Source of the DNA: Nitrospira sp.
GTDB lineage: Bacteria > Nitrospirota > Nitrospiria > Nitrospirales > Nitrospiraceae
Assembly (NCBI GenBank): GCA_021323395.1
Contig: JAJONL010000004.1
Coordinates: 24,381-88,380 of the forward strand
DNA: 64,000 nt
Direction: 5' to 3'
Under the pieces are notes generated by a model. It saw only the letters and a list, made by a program, of their open reading frames with translations, made no database searches and was not told the DNA's origin. Below are positions 45,027 to 54,352 of this stretch, one piece after another (the stretch's first letter is position 1; each line of letters begins with the position of its first letter). Made by a program: the position numbers and the translations under genes.

Positions 45027-45341
45027 ATGTACGCTATTATTGAGACGGGCGGAAAACAGTATCGAGTGGAAGCAGGAACAGTGCTCCAGGTGGAGTCACT
45101 TCCAGGCGATGTCGGGAATTCTGTGCAGATCGACCGAGTTCGGCTGCTCAATGGAGACGACGGACTGGTGGTGGGTCAACCGATCATCCCCGGCGCGCGC
45201 GTGACAGCGGAAATCATCCGCCAAGGGCGCACCAGATCCATCACGGTGTTTAAGAAGCACCGTCGCAAGAATTATCGGCGAACCAGAGGCCACCGGCAAG
45301 GTTTTACGCAGCTGCGGGTCACTGAGATCGAAACGAAGTAA
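45027..45341 (+). CDS. rplU: 50S ribosomal protein L21
   Basis: 104 residues. YAIIETGGKQYRVEAG opens the protein and FKKHRRKNYRRTRGHRQGFTQLRV forms the basic C-terminal rRNA-binding region, as in all bacterial L21. ATG 45027 is preceded by GAGGAG. Followed 21 bp later by rpmA and then obgE, the near-universal L21-L27-Obg order. Confidence 0.97.
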   Translation: MYAIIETGGKQYRVEAGTVLQVESLPGDVGNSVQIDRVRLLNGDDGLVVGQPIIPGARVTAEIIRQGRTRSITVFKKHRRKNYRRTRGHRQGFTQLRVTEIETK

Positions 45342-45362
45342 CGACTCGAAGGGGAGTTTGCC

Positions 45363-45626
45363 ATGGCAACAAACAAAGGCGGCGGTTCGACAAGGAACGG
45401 CCGCGACAGTAACCCACAATACCTCGGCGTCAAGGCCTACGGCGGAGAGACGATCAAGGCCGGTTCCATCATCGTGCGTCAGCGTGGAACGAAATTTTTT
45501 CCTGGGTTCAATGTCGGGCTAGGCCGGGACCATACGCTATTTGCCTATGTAAGCGGTGTCGTGAAATTCGAAGGTGGCCGCGGCCGACAGAAGGTGAGCG
45601 TCTACCCGGTCTCAGCAAAGGCCTGA
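45363..45626 (+). CDS. rpmA: 50S ribosomal protein L27
   Basis: 87 residues. Starts [17 protein letters not shown], the flexible tail that reaches the peptidyl-transferase centre, then [22 protein letters not shown] and [14 protein letters not shown]. No N-terminal extension requiring cleavage is present. Preceded by AGGGGAG. Confidence 0.97.
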   Translation: MATNKGGGSTRNGRDSNPQYLGVKAYGGETIKAGSIIVRQRGTKFFPGFNVGLGRDHTLFAYVSGVVKFEGGRGRQKVSVYPVSAKA

Positions 45627-45752
45627 CCCCTCCTCAGTCCACCCGTTAGTTCCCACGGACCAGGTGCCTTCGCTCGCATAGCCTCCCCCAGAGACCGGCG
45701 AATACGCTATACTGCTGCCTCTGAATAACCGGCCGGCTGGGGGATTGCTGCG

Positions 45753-46784
45753 ATGTCTACATTTGTCGATCAAGTCCAAATCCTTGTGAAAGCCGGTCAA
45801 GGCGGCAATGGCGCCTGCAGCTTTCGTCGGGAAAAATTTGTCCCGCGCGGCGGCCCGGACGGCGGAGACGGTGGGAACGGAGGCAGCATCGTCGTGAAAT
45901 CCACCACGCGCCTCAGCACCCTGCTAGATCTTCGCTACCAGAAACATTACGAAGCCGAGAATGGCGAACCAGGAGGCGGCAGCAATTGCCATGGGCGTCG
46001 AGGCGTCGACGTGTGTATTCCTGTCCCAGTCGGCACCATGGTGTTTGACGACACCACCCAAGAGCTCCTGGCTGATCTCACTGTGGATGGTGAGAGCTGC
46101 GTCATTGCTAAAGGCGGCCTTGGAGGCAGAGGCAATACTCAGTTCGCCACCTCAACGAACCGCGTTCCGACGCAGTTTGAACCGGGCACTCCCGGCGAAG
46201 AGCGGTTCCTTCGACTCGATTTGAAACTCCTGGCGGATGTCGGATTGGTGGGCTATCCGAATGCCGGGAAATCGACTTTGATCGCCGCCGTCTCTGCGGC
46301 AAGGCCTAAAATCGCCGACTACCCCTTCACCACCCTCACCCCCAACCTGGCAGTCGTGCGATGGAACGAGGCGCAGACGTTTGTCATCGCCGATATACCC
46401 GGGTTGATCGAGGGCGCGCATGAAGGCAAGGGTTTGGGGTTTCAGTTTCTTCGCCACATCGAACGAACCAGCCTTCTGATCCATGTGATCGATATTTCCG
46501 AGTGGATCACCGAAGACCCTGTCACGAGCTTCGAAGTCATGCGCCACGAGCTCACCGCCTATGACGAAACCCTTGCCGCTCGCCCTTTTGCCGTGCTGGG
46601 CACGAAACTCGACGTCAAGGGTGAGGGGGAACGCCTCGAACGGCTCCGGAAGTATTGCCAACGACGCAAGATTCCATTTTTTGCGATTTCGGCGGCCACG
46701 CGAGAGGGACTGGACGACTGTGTGCGTTATATGGGCCAGCAGGTGGAGCTGCTGCGAAAAACTCCGTGCGAGACGAACTCCTAA
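45753..46784 (+). CDS. obgE: GTPase Obg/CgtA
   Basis: 343 residues. Glycine-rich Obg fold (1-158, GGPDGGDGGNGG), then the G domain with G1 GYPNAGKST at 167-175, switch region DYPFTTLTPNL and G3 ADIPGLIEGAHEGKGLG, and G4/G5 near LGTKLDV and ISAATREG. It lacks the C-terminal OCT domain found in some Obg proteins. Acts in late 50S assembly and stress control. TGCGATG start with weak ribosome binding site; 19 bp overlap with proB. Confidence 0.95.
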   Translation: MSTFVDQVQILVKAGQGGNGACSFRREKFVPRGGPDGGDGGNGGSIVVKSTTRLSTLLDLRYQKHYEAENGEPGGGSNCHGRRGVDVCIPVPVGTMVFDDTTQELLADLTVDGESCVIAKGGLGGRGNTQFATSTNRVPTQFEPGTPGEERFLRLDLKLLADVGLVGYPNAGKSTLIAAVSAARPKIADYPFTTLTPNLAVVRWNEAQTFVIADIPGLIEGAHEGKGLGFQFLRHIERTSLLIHVIDISEWITEDPVTSFEVMRHELTAYDETLAARPFAVLGTKLDVKGEGERLERLRKYCQRRKIPFFAISAATREGLDDCVRYMGQQVELLRKTPCETNS

Positions 46785-47887
46785 GACAAGCGAAACGCGT
46801 CGTCATTAAGATCGGGAGCAGCCTGGTCGCCTCGCGCGAAACCGGCCTGAGCGCCGAACGAATCGATCGGCTCGCCGGCGAGATTGCCGAGGTACGCGCG
46901 CAAGGTCGCGAAGTGCTGGTCGTGTCGTCCGGTGCGGTGGTGTCCGGCATCAAGAAATTAGGGCTGCGCGAGTATCCCAAGAGCCTGCCGGTAAAACAGG
47001 CCGCCGCCGCGGTGGGCCAAAGCCACCTGATGTGGGCCTACGAAAAGGCATTCGAGCGCTTGAGCCTCCGTGTCGCGCAAGTGCTCCTGACACATGAGGA
47101 TTTGGCCGATCGCCGGCGGTTTTTGAATGCTCGGCATACCCTCACAACGCTGATCAAGTTCGGTGTGATTCCCATCATCAACGAAAATGATACGGTCGCG
47201 GTGGAAGAAATCCGCGTGGGGGACAACGACACCCTGGCGGCCCAAGTCGCGCACCTGGTGGATGCGGATCTGCTCGTCATACTGTCCGACGTGGACGGAC
47301 TCTTCACCGCCGATCCCCGCAAGGACTCCACGGCCACCTTGATTCCCCTGATCCAGGACATTACCGAAGACATTGAACGGCGCGCCGGTATGTCCGCCAC
47401 CTTCGAAGGCACCGGCGGCATGGCCACCAAAGTTCGCGCGGCCAAAAAGGTCGGAGAGTACGGCGTCCCCACCTTGATTCTCAACGGCACCCAGTTGAAG
47501 TTGCTTCCGGAGGTCCTCACCGGAAAGCCTGGCGGCAGCCTGTTCCTCGCTCGAGAACGACGACTGACGAGCCGAAAACACTGGATCGCCTTCACTTTGC
47601 GCCCCCGCGGCCAAGTGCAGCTTGATCAGGGTGCCGTCGATGCCTTGGTTCAGAAGGGCAAAAGTCTCCTGGCGTCGGGCATTCTCGATATGACCGGCCA
47701 CTTCGATGCCGGTGACCCGGTGACCTGCGTCACCCCTGACGGAAAGGAATGCGCCAAGGGCCTCGTCAATTTCTCTTCCGAGATCCTGACCCGCATTAAG
47801 GGACTCAAGACCGTTGATATCCAAAAACTTCCCGGGCTCCAGGAATATGAAGAAGTGATTCACCGAGACAATCTGGTCATTCTCTAA
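46766..47887 (+). CDS. proB: Glutamate 5-kinase with PUA domain
   Basis: 373 residues from GTG 46766, inside the end of obgE. Amino-acid kinase domain: KRVVIKIGSSLVASRE, VSSGAVVSG, INENDTVAVEEIRVGDNDTLAAQVAHLVDADLLVILSDVDGL and GTGGMATKVRAAK. A C-terminal PUA domain follows from about residue 285 (RGQVQLDQGAVDALVQKGKSLL). Phosphorylates glutamate in the first step of proline synthesis. No proA in the window. Confidence 0.95.
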   Translation: MRDELLRQAKRVVIKIGSSLVASRETGLSAERIDRLAGEIAEVRAQGREVLVVSSGAVVSGIKKLGLREYPKSLPVKQAAAAVGQSHLMWAYEKAFERLSLRVAQVLLTHEDLADRRRFLNARHTLTTLIKFGVIPIINENDTVAVEEIRVGDNDTLAAQVAHLVDADLLVILSDVDGLFTADPRKDSTATLIPLIQDITEDIERRAGMSATFEGTGGMATKVRAAKKVGEYGVPTLILNGTQLKLLPEVLTGKPGGSLFLARERRLTSRKHWIAFTLRPRGQVQLDQGAVDALVQKGKSLLASGILDMTGHFDAGDPVTCVTPDGKECAKGLVNFSSEILTRIKGLKTVDIQKLPGLQEYEEVIHRDNLVIL

Positions 47888-47991
47888 CCAGATCCATGTC
47901 ACAGGCCGGCGCTGGGACGCAGTAAGGAAGTCCGCCCTCCGTGACCAACGACGACCGTCGTTTACAATCAACCGGCACTTAAGTACTACGC

Positions 47992-48672
47992 ATGCGTCTG
48001 GGACTCTTGGGCGGCAGCTTCAATCCGATTCATCGGTGCCATCTCTCGATCGCCCACTCCGCCAAACAGCTCCTTCACTTAGACCGCATCCTCTTCATCC
48101 CGACAGGTGATCCTCCGCATAAACAACCAGGCACACTGGCCACCGCCCAGCATCGCTATCGCATGGTCGAGCTGGCCATTCAGGACGTGCCGGAATTCGC
48201 CCTCACGGACATGGAAATCCGCCGTCCTGGCAAATCCTATTCAATCGATACCGTCCGCGCGCTCCGACAAGAATATGGGCCCGGAAGCAGCTTGTTTTTC
48301 ATCATCGGTCTGGACGCATTTCTAGATCTGCCCACATGGAAAGAGGCGGAGACGTTACTTGGCAGCTGCCAGTTCGTGGTGTTTTCCCGGCCTTCCGTCA
48401 GTTTTCTCAGCTTGGCCTCGATTGGGCTCTTTCAAACCATCCAGCCAGACACCTTGACCGCGCTCGATACCGCCGAGATAGAGCGGACAGACGAGATTCT
48501 TCCGCAGGGACAAACGTTGACTCTCCTTCGACTGCCGCCTTGCGACGTCTCCGCGTCGGAAATCAGACGGCTGGCCCAACAGGGCCGACCTCTGGCAAAT
48601 CTATTGCCCCTCCCTGTCGAATCCTATATACTTCGCGAGGGGTTATACAGGGAGGACAGTGAGCGTCTCTGA
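47992..48672 (+). CDS. nadD: Nicotinate-nucleotide adenylyltransferase
   Basis: 226 residues. GLLGGSFNPIHRCHLSIAHSA is the nucleotidyltransferase entry motif; the more usual GGxFDPxHxGH is modified at three positions but the catalytic His residues remain. FIPTGDPPHKQ, FFIIGLDAFLDLPTWKEAE and the C-terminal VSASEIRRLAQQGRPL motif complete the family pattern. Makes deamido-NAD from nicotinate mononucleotide. No clear ribosome binding site before ATG 47992. Overlaps rsfS by 14 bp. Confidence 0.95.
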   Translation: MRLGLLGGSFNPIHRCHLSIAHSAKQLLHLDRILFIPTGDPPHKQPGTLATAQHRYRMVELAIQDVPEFALTDMEIRRPGKSYSIDTVRALRQEYGPGSSLFFIIGLDAFLDLPTWKEAETLLGSCQFVVFSRPSVSFLSLASIGLFQTIQPDTLTALDTAEIERTDEILPQGQTLTLLRLPPCDVSASEIRRLAQQGRPLANLLPLPVESYILREGLYREDSERL

Positions 48673-49081
48673 ATCAAAGGCCAAAGCTCTCGCCGTGGCC
48701 AGCGCCATTCTGGACAAGAAAGCCACCGATGTCCTCATCCTGCATATCGCCTCGCTGACCTCCATCGCCGACTATCTGGTGATCGGCTCCGGGGAATCAG
48801 AACGCCAAGCACGGGCCATCGCCGACCACGTGAGCGACATTCTCACTGCGCAAGGCCACGCGCCGCTGAGTGTTGAAGGCGCGTCGTCAGCTAAGTGGGT
48901 CGTCATGGACTTTGGTGACGTCATCGTCCACATCTTCCAAAAGGATATTCGCGAACATTACGCCCTCGAACGACTGTGGAGCGACGCAGGACAGGTCCGG
49001 TTGCCGGAAGAGCGCGCCCTGAAAGCCGTCATCCCCGCTCCGCCCACGGCACGTCCGGCTCGCACCCGGAAACGGGTCTAG
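48659..49081 (+). CDS. rsfS: Ribosomal silencing factor RsfS
   Basis: 140 residues from GTG 48659 with GGAGGA upstream. The RsfS/Iojap core is plain: KATDVLILHIASLTSIADYLVIGSGESERQARAIAD, WVVMDFGDVIVHIF and REHYALERLW. Binds L14 and blocks subunit joining under nutrient limitation. A basic C-terminal tail (RPARTRKRV) is an addition. Position after nadD is the common bacterial arrangement; the TPR gene starts 1 bp after its stop. Confidence 0.95.
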   Translation: MSVSESKAKALAVASAILDKKATDVLILHIASLTSIADYLVIGSGESERQARAIADHVSDILTAQGHAPLSVEGASSAKWVVMDFGDVIVHIFQKDIREHYALERLWSDAGQVRLPEERALKAVIPAPPTARPARTRKRV

Positions 49082-49082
49082 C

Positions 49083-50480
49083 ATGTTTCGGCTCCTCTCC
49101 ACGATCTTTCTCGTCAGCGTCGGCATTTTTCTCTATAGTTACTTTCGCGAACTCAACCCCGGCACCATTACGATTCGCACCAGTCCCGAGGCGTTATTCG
49201 AGCTGAGTCCCGTGTCACTGGTGTTGTTCGCCATGGCTCTCGGAGCCACGCTGGTGGCCCTCATCGTCACGATCAAGGAAACGACCCACGTCTTTGTAAA
49301 CTGGCGCAGTAATCGCCTGGTGCGGCGTAAGGAAAAGGTGGATGCCCTCCATCGGGACGGCACGCACGCGTTCATGTCCAAACGAACCGCCGATGCCGTC
49401 AGCCTGTTTGAACGCGCCCTCGTCATCGATCCCAACAGGACAGATTCGCTGTTGTGGCTCGGCAACATTTATCGATCGGAAGGCAACTTTACCGAGGCTA
49501 TCCGTCTCCACCAGCAGGCCCACCGTATCGAAGAACGCAACGTCGAGGTTCTCCTGGAATTGGCAAAAGACCTGGAAGGCGCCCGTCGGTACGAAGAGGC
49601 GCTCCAGACCCTTCAAGGCATTCTCCGCATCGAGCCGGATAACTTGATGGCCCTGATCCGCAAACGCGATCTCCTGATCCGGCTTGAAAAATGGAGCGAC
49701 GCCCTCGAAATCCAACATCGGCTGGTCAAGGCCAACTTGCCTGAGAGCGAACGGCGGGCCGAGGCCAATCTCCTTCTCGGCTGCATGTACGAAGTCGGCC
49801 GTCAACTTCTGGAGCGCGGGCACCCCGACAAGGCTCGTCGCTACTTCCGGGGCGCGATCAAAAAAGACCGCACCTTTTTGCCGGCTTACATCGGCATCGG
49901 AGAGATCCTGGTCCGGGAAGGTAAAACCAAGAATGCCGTTGAAATTCTCAAGAAGATTTATGCGAAGACCCGCAGCATCATCATTCTGCATCGGTTGGAA
50001 GAACTTTTTCTCGAATTGGGCGAGCCAGACGAAATCATCCGTGCCTACCAGGAGGCGCTCCAGCAAGATCCCCACAACGGCGTGATCCAGTTCTATCTGG
50101 GGAAACTGTATTATCGGCTCGAAATGGTCGATGAAGCCTATGACGTGCTTTCAACCCTCGACGGAACGCAGGAACAGCTCGTCGATTATCACAAGATCAT
50201 GGCCAATCTGTATCTACGCAAGCAGCACATGGACGAGGCCGTTGGGGAACTCAAAAAAGCGTTGGGTTTCAAGAAACGTGTGGTCGTGCCCTATCAGTGC
50301 ACCCACTGTCACCATGAGTTGGCCGAATGGTCGGGCCGCTGCCGGCGATGCGGACGGTGGAACACCTATGTCGCGCTCCCCTGGCGCGATGCCAAATCCG
50401 ATACCGATCATGAGGGCCAGGGTTCACGACTTCCCTCTGTGCCCTACCAAGGCATTGCATCTCCATTTGAAACCGTGTAG
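49083..50480 (+). CDS. LapB-like TPR protein with N-terminal LapA-like membrane domain
   Basis: 465 residues. Two membrane helices (about 3-22 and 44-68) with the conserved loop between them and a basic following segment resemble LapA/DUF1049. Residues 95-400 hold six or more TPR units (ADAVSLFERALVIDPNRTDSLLWLG, EALQTLQGILRIEPDNLMAL, EIIRAYQEALQQDPHNGVIQFYLGKL). The C-terminus carries a rubredoxin-type zinc knuckle, CTHCHHELAEWSGRCRRCGRW, as in LapB/YciM. LapA and LapB are separate proteins in enterobacteria, where they control LpxC turnover and thus LPS synthesis. Fusion is inferred from layout. Confidence 0.8.
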   Translation: MFRLLSTIFLVSVGIFLYSYFRELNPGTITIRTSPEALFELSPVSLVLFAMALGATLVALIVTIKETTHVFVNWRSNRLVRRKEKVDALHRDGTHAFMSKRTADAVSLFERALVIDPNRTDSLLWLGNIYRSEGNFTEAIRLHQQAHRIEERNVEVLLELAKDLEGARRYEEALQTLQGILRIEPDNLMALIRKRDLLIRLEKWSDALEIQHRLVKANLPESERRAEANLLLGCMYEVGRQLLERGHPDKARRYFRGAIKKDRTFLPAYIGIGEILVREGKTKNAVEILKKIYAKTRSIIILHRLEELFLELGEPDEIIRAYQEALQQDPHNGVIQFYLGKLYYRLEMVDEAYDVLSTLDGTQEQLVDYHKIMANLYLRKQHMDEAVGELKKALGFKKRVVVPYQCTHCHHELAEWSGRCRRCGRWNTYVALPWRDAKSDTDHEGQGSRLPSVPYQGIASPFETV

Positions 50481-50575
50481 GGTTTCTCCGCCCTTTTTCT
50501 TTTCACTGACCAGACCTCCGGCCCGCGGAAATACTACGCCGGTGGCGAGGTTCGATTTTTCGAGGAGTAGCGTGC

Positions 50576-51610
50576 ATGACTGATTTCAGGATGCTGGCCG
50601 ACAAGGCATTGCGCGATGAATTGATCACCCGGGAGGACAGCCTCGCCGTATTGCAAGCCGCAGACTCCCGACTGCTCGAACTATTACAGGCGGCCTTTCA
50701 GGTTCGTGAACGCTACTTTGGAAAGACGGTTCGCCTGCAAATGTTGTTGAACGCCAAGAGCGGAGCCTGTCAGGAAGACTGCGGCTACTGTTCGCAATCC
50801 GCCGTGTCGACCGCTCCGATCGAGCGCTACGGACTGCTCCCTCAAGACCAAATGGTGACCGGTGCGCGACGCGCCGCCGCCGCCAAGGCACAGCGGTACT
50901 GCATCGTCATCAGCGGGCGCAGCCCCTTGGATCGAGAGATTGCCGACATTGCCTCGGCCGTGCGGTCCATCAAGCAGGAAGTCCCGATTCAGATCTGCTG
51001 TTCCTTAGGGCTCCTCAATGAACGCCAAGCGAAAGGCCTGAAAGCCGCCGGGGTGGATCGGATCAATCACAATCTCAACACCAGCGAGGCCTATCACTCG
51101 TCGATCTGCAGCACGCACACCTTTCAAGACCGCCTGGCTACGATCCAACATGCGCGGGCTGCCGGCCTCGAAATCTGTTCCGGAGGCATCGTCGGTATGG
51201 GAGAACGCGACGAGGACCTGATCGATCTAGCCTTGGCGCTCCGTGAGGTCAAACCGGACTCGATTCCTATCAACACCTTCCACCCGGCGTCCGGTACCCC
51301 GTTGGAACATTGCGCCCCCTTGACACCGCAACGGTGCCTGAAAGCCCTCTGCCTCTTCCGCTTCCTGCACCCACGGACGGAGCTTCGCATTGCCGGGGGG
51401 CGGGAACATAATCTTCGCAGCCTGCAGCCGCTGGCGCTCTATCCTGCAGATTCGGTCTTTGTGAACGGATATCTCACCACGCCGGGTCAGCCGGCGGCGG
51501 AAGTCTGGCGGATGATCGAAGACCTCGGCTTTGACATTCAGGTTGATGCCCTTCCGCTCGAACAGGGCTCAGAGCAGGCGTCGCCGCCAGCCGTCGGTCT
51601 TCATTCATAG
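50576..51610 (+). CDS. bioB: Biotin synthase
   Basis: 344 residues. Radical SAM motif SGACQEDCGYCSQS (Cys65, Cys69, Cys72), then GRSPLDREIADI, NHNLNTSEAYHSSI, CSGGIVGMGE and PINTFHPASGTPLE. The [2Fe-2S] ligands are represented by further conserved Cys and Arg. Converts dethiobiotin to biotin by sulfur insertion. Preceded by GAGGAG. It stands apart from other bio genes; the last 10 bp overlap the convergent permease gene. Confidence 0.95.
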   Translation: MTDFRMLADKALRDELITREDSLAVLQAADSRLLELLQAAFQVRERYFGKTVRLQMLLNAKSGACQEDCGYCSQSAVSTAPIERYGLLPQDQMVTGARRAAAAKAQRYCIVISGRSPLDREIADIASAVRSIKQEVPIQICCSLGLLNERQAKGLKAAGVDRINHNLNTSEAYHSSICSTHTFQDRLATIQHARAAGLEICSGGIVGMGERDEDLIDLALALREVKPDSIPINTFHPASGTPLEHCAPLTPQRCLKALCLFRFLHPRTELRIAGGREHNLRSLQPLALYPADSVFVNGYLTTPGQPAAEVWRMIEDLGFDIQVDALPLEQGSEQASPPAVGLHS

Positions 51611-54255
51611 CGCAACCCCTCCACCAACGGTTGTTTGGCAGCCCACCTTGCCGGCCAGAGCCCGGCAAGGAGTGATGCTACCAGCGCCATAACTGCCACT
51701 TCGGCCATCAGGCCGATCGGCCAAGAGATTTGGATGGTCCAGCCGAACGACTGCCGGTTGATGACTCTGATAAGAATCCACGCGAGAGCGACTCCTCCGA
51801 CCAATCCCATCGCCGTTCCCAACAAACCGAGGTATCCAGCCTCCCAGAGGATCAGCGCCGTAATTTGTCCTCGGCTGCTGCCGAGCGCTTGCAGGGTCGC
51901 CAGCTCGCGACGCCGCTCCACAACTGAAGTTACTAACGTATTGATGATCCCCAACATCGCAATGATCACGGCAATGGCTTCCAGCACGTAGGTCAACGTG
52001 AACGTGCGGTCGAAAATGCGCAGGATTTCCTCTCGCAACTCTCCGTTGGTCATCACCGTCGTGGTCCGAAGCCCCCCTGTCTCCTGGGCCAATGTCGCAC
52101 GAATGGCGCGACGAATCTGCTCCGGATCAGCGCCGGATGCGGCATAGACAGGAAATAGCGTGACACTGTCGTCCTTCCACCAACGCCGGTACAACGACCG
52201 ATCGATGACGAGCTTCCCGCCATCTGTCGCGTAGTCAAAAAATACTCCCAACACCGTCAATGACTTCTCGCCCGCGGGCGTCATCACGGGCAGCAGGCTT
52301 CCTCTCGTCACATGCAGGGCATGGGCCAATACTTCCGACAGAATCGCCCCTTCGCCGGCCGCGGCGCGCGACAGGATGGCGGCCGATTCCCCTTCCAGAA
52401 ACAGATAGCGACTGCGCGCGGCATGCAGCGCCAGATCCCTGGACACCAACGCAACGGGATGCCCCCGCAGCTCAATCCGAAGATCGCGGTACGCATCCAC
52501 CGCGGCCACCTGTTCGGTACCTGCCAAACTCCCCCTCCAGTCGTCCGGAAGCGTGTCGTTGACCGTGCCGCTACGGCTCGCATGCGGCCAACCTGCGGGC
52601 GCCACAATGAAATCCGCCATGACGGTTTGATCGATCCAGATCTCGACGGTGTCGCGAAAGCTGCGGATCATCATCATGACCCCGACCATAATGGCCACTC
52701 CCACGAGAAAGGCGGACACCGTGACCGCATTCCGTCCCATTCCCCTTGTGGTTTGTTCTCGCGCGATATGGCGAATGACGCCTCCTAAGGACGACGAGTG
52801 GGAAGCCTTCCCCAACTCTCGCGTGCGGCAGACCTGCTGTAAAAGAATCGGCACCAGGCAGGAGAGCCCGGCAAGTACGAAGAAGGTTGCCAGATAACCA
52901 AAGACCGGCACGCCATGCACCGGTTCGGCAAAGGCACAGGCCAAGGCACCGATCAGCAAGGTCGTCCCCATGAGGCCGAGCGGAACCGCACGCAGCCGCT
53001 GTGCGACATCGTACTCTCCGGGGGCCAGAGCCGCGACGACAATGGTGCGGCCAGCATCCAAGCTCGGCCCCAATGCTCCTAACATGGATACCCCACTGCC
53101 GATGACCACCGACTCGATCCACAGTCGGCCAGACCCTGGCGGAAATCCAAATGCCTTCGACATGCCTGTCATCGGCGCGTAGAGATCCTGAATTGTCCGT
53201 CCCACCAAGCCGACCAGCACATGTCCCAGCACAAGTCCAAGCCCTCCTCCGATCATCCCTCCGGCTAGGCCGAATAGTCCGGCCTCAGCCATGAACAGGC
53301 CCACGACCATGGGCTCGGACATCCCGATCGCGCGCAGAATCCCCACCTCACGCCGGCGTTGCGTCACGGTAAAAGACACGGTGTTGTAGATCAGAAACAC
53401 GCCGACCAGAAGTCCCACCATACTCAACGCGGTCAAATTCAATTGAAACGCGCGGGTCATGGATTCGACCTGTCGGCTACGTTGAATCGGACGCTGCACC
53501 GTGACAGCGGGAGGCAAGTTCCGCCGAATCTCTTGAGCCACCTGCTCAACTGAAGCCGATGGCCGGGTCACAATGTCGATGCGATCCAGGCGGCCGGACA
53601 GGTCAAACGTGCTTTGCGCAGCCGCAATATCCATCACCGCCATGCGGTCCCATAGGGATGGTGAATCAGGTTGACGATTCATCACTGCCGTCACTGACAT
53701 CCTGATTTCACGACCTCCGAATTCCAGGGTCAGTGCATCTCCAGGAGTCACGGTGAGCTCCTCCGCCAAGGCTTGCCCGATCCAGAGACCATGAGGAGCC
53801 AGTAGCCCCTGCAGCCGCTCTTCCTCTCCGGAGCGGTCGAACACCTTAAGTGAAGCGGGTATGCGAGCCCGGATCGAGTTCAATTCGTCCAGGAGGTCCA
53901 GGCCGAGGATACGGAACGACTCCTGTCGGCGGTCATGCTTCGCCGTACGAACGCCGACCTCTACCACCGGCCTGGCCGACTCCACTCCGGCAACGTCGCG
54001 CACTGAGGCGATCAGGCGCTCATCCATCCCCGCCTCCCCGCCCGACACCTCCAGGGAGACAGGCCCGGCGACGGTCAAGACCGACTCCTCGAAAGACCGT
54101 AAAACATCTACATTGGCGGTTTGAACCGCAATGGTGGCCGCCACACCTAGCCCCACCCCAATCGTTGTGAGCAGGGTTCGACCTGGGTGCGTGGACAAAT
54201 GTGTCCACCCCAGACGAACGAGAACCGCGACGAGGGACGAAGGCATCAGTGACAT
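51601..54255 (-). CDS. FtsX-family ABC transporter permease (YbbP-like)
   Basis: About 884 residues. An N-terminal membrane helix and large periplasmic MacB-like domain (SLEVSGGEAGMDERLIASV..) are followed by three helices with NTVSFTVTQRRREVGILRAIGMSEP, a second set of helices, another periplasmic domain and the C-terminal FtsX block with NTLVTSVVERRRELATLQALGSSRGQ and EGLRYE. This duplicated arrangement with about ten membrane spans fits the YbbP/LolC-like lipoprotein or lipid exporters. Its likely ATPase is the gene at 55685-56392. Start ATG 54255; TTG and ATG 54246 are alternatives. Confidence 0.85.
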   Translation of the reverse strand: MSLMPSSLVAVLVRLGWTHLSTHPGRTLLTTIGVGLGVAATIAVQTANVDVLRSFEESVLTVAGPVSLEVSGGEAGMDERLIASVRDVAGVESARPVVEVGVRTAKHDRRQESFRILGLDLLDELNSIRARIPASLKVFDRSGEEERLQGLLAPHGLWIGQALAEELTVTPGDALTLEFGGREIRMSVTAVMNRQPDSPSLWDRMAVMDIAAAQSTFDLSGRLDRIDIVTRPSASVEQVAQEIRRNLPPAVTVQRPIQRSRQVESMTRAFQLNLTALSMVGLLVGVFLIYNTVSFTVTQRRREVGILRAIGMSEPMVVGLFMAEAGLFGLAGGMIGGGLGLVLGHVLVGLVGRTIQDLYAPMTGMSKAFGFPPGSGRLWIESVVIGSGVSMLGALGPSLDAGRTIVVAALAPGEYDVAQRLRAVPLGLMGTTLLIGALACAFAEPVHGVPVFGYLATFFVLAGLSCLVPILLQQVCRTRELGKASHSSSLGGVIRHIAREQTTRGMGRNAVTVSAFLVGVAIMVGVMMMIRSFRDTVEIWIDQTVMADFIVAPAGWPHASRSGTVNDTLPDDWRGSLAGTEQVAAVDAYRDLRIELRGHPVALVSRDLALHAARSRYLFLEGESAAILSRAAAGEGAILSEVLAHALHVTRGSLLPVMTPAGEKSLTVLGVFFDYATDGGKLVIDRSLYRRWWKDDSVTLFPVYAASGADPEQIRRAIRATLAQETGGLRTTTVMTNGELREEILRIFDRTFTLTYVLEAIAVIIAMLGIINTLVTSVVERRRELATLQALGSSRGQITALILWEAGYLGLLGTAMGLVGGVALAWILIRVINRQSFGWTIQISWPIGLMAEVAVMALVASLLAGLWPARWAAKQPLVEGLRYE

Positions 54256-54286
54256 CAAAACGCTCGCTTGCAGAGGAGTCCAGTAA

Positions 54287-54315
54287 TTGTTTTTACAGAT
54301 TTACGCAGGTATGCT
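54287..54315 (+). promoter_or_regulatory. Possible promoter of the LuxR-type gene
   Basis: TTGTTT (54287-54292), 17-bp spacer, TATGCT (54310-54315). Transcription from here would start near 54322, favouring translation from ATG 54353 over ATG 54311. Confidence 0.4.
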
Positions 54316-54352
54316 AGGATTACTAACAGTAGAATTTGGGACACACAATCTT

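Noticed and set aside
46958..47971. Long minus-strand open frame (337 codons) opposite proB
   Set aside because: It is antisense to a clearly functional kinase gene in high-GC DNA, its composition is not protein-like, and it has no known motif.
50481..50575. Riboswitch or terminator between the TPR gene and bioB
   Set aside because: Only a 5-bp stem overlapping a stop codon and a short T-rich run; no biotin- or thiamine-type riboswitch structure.
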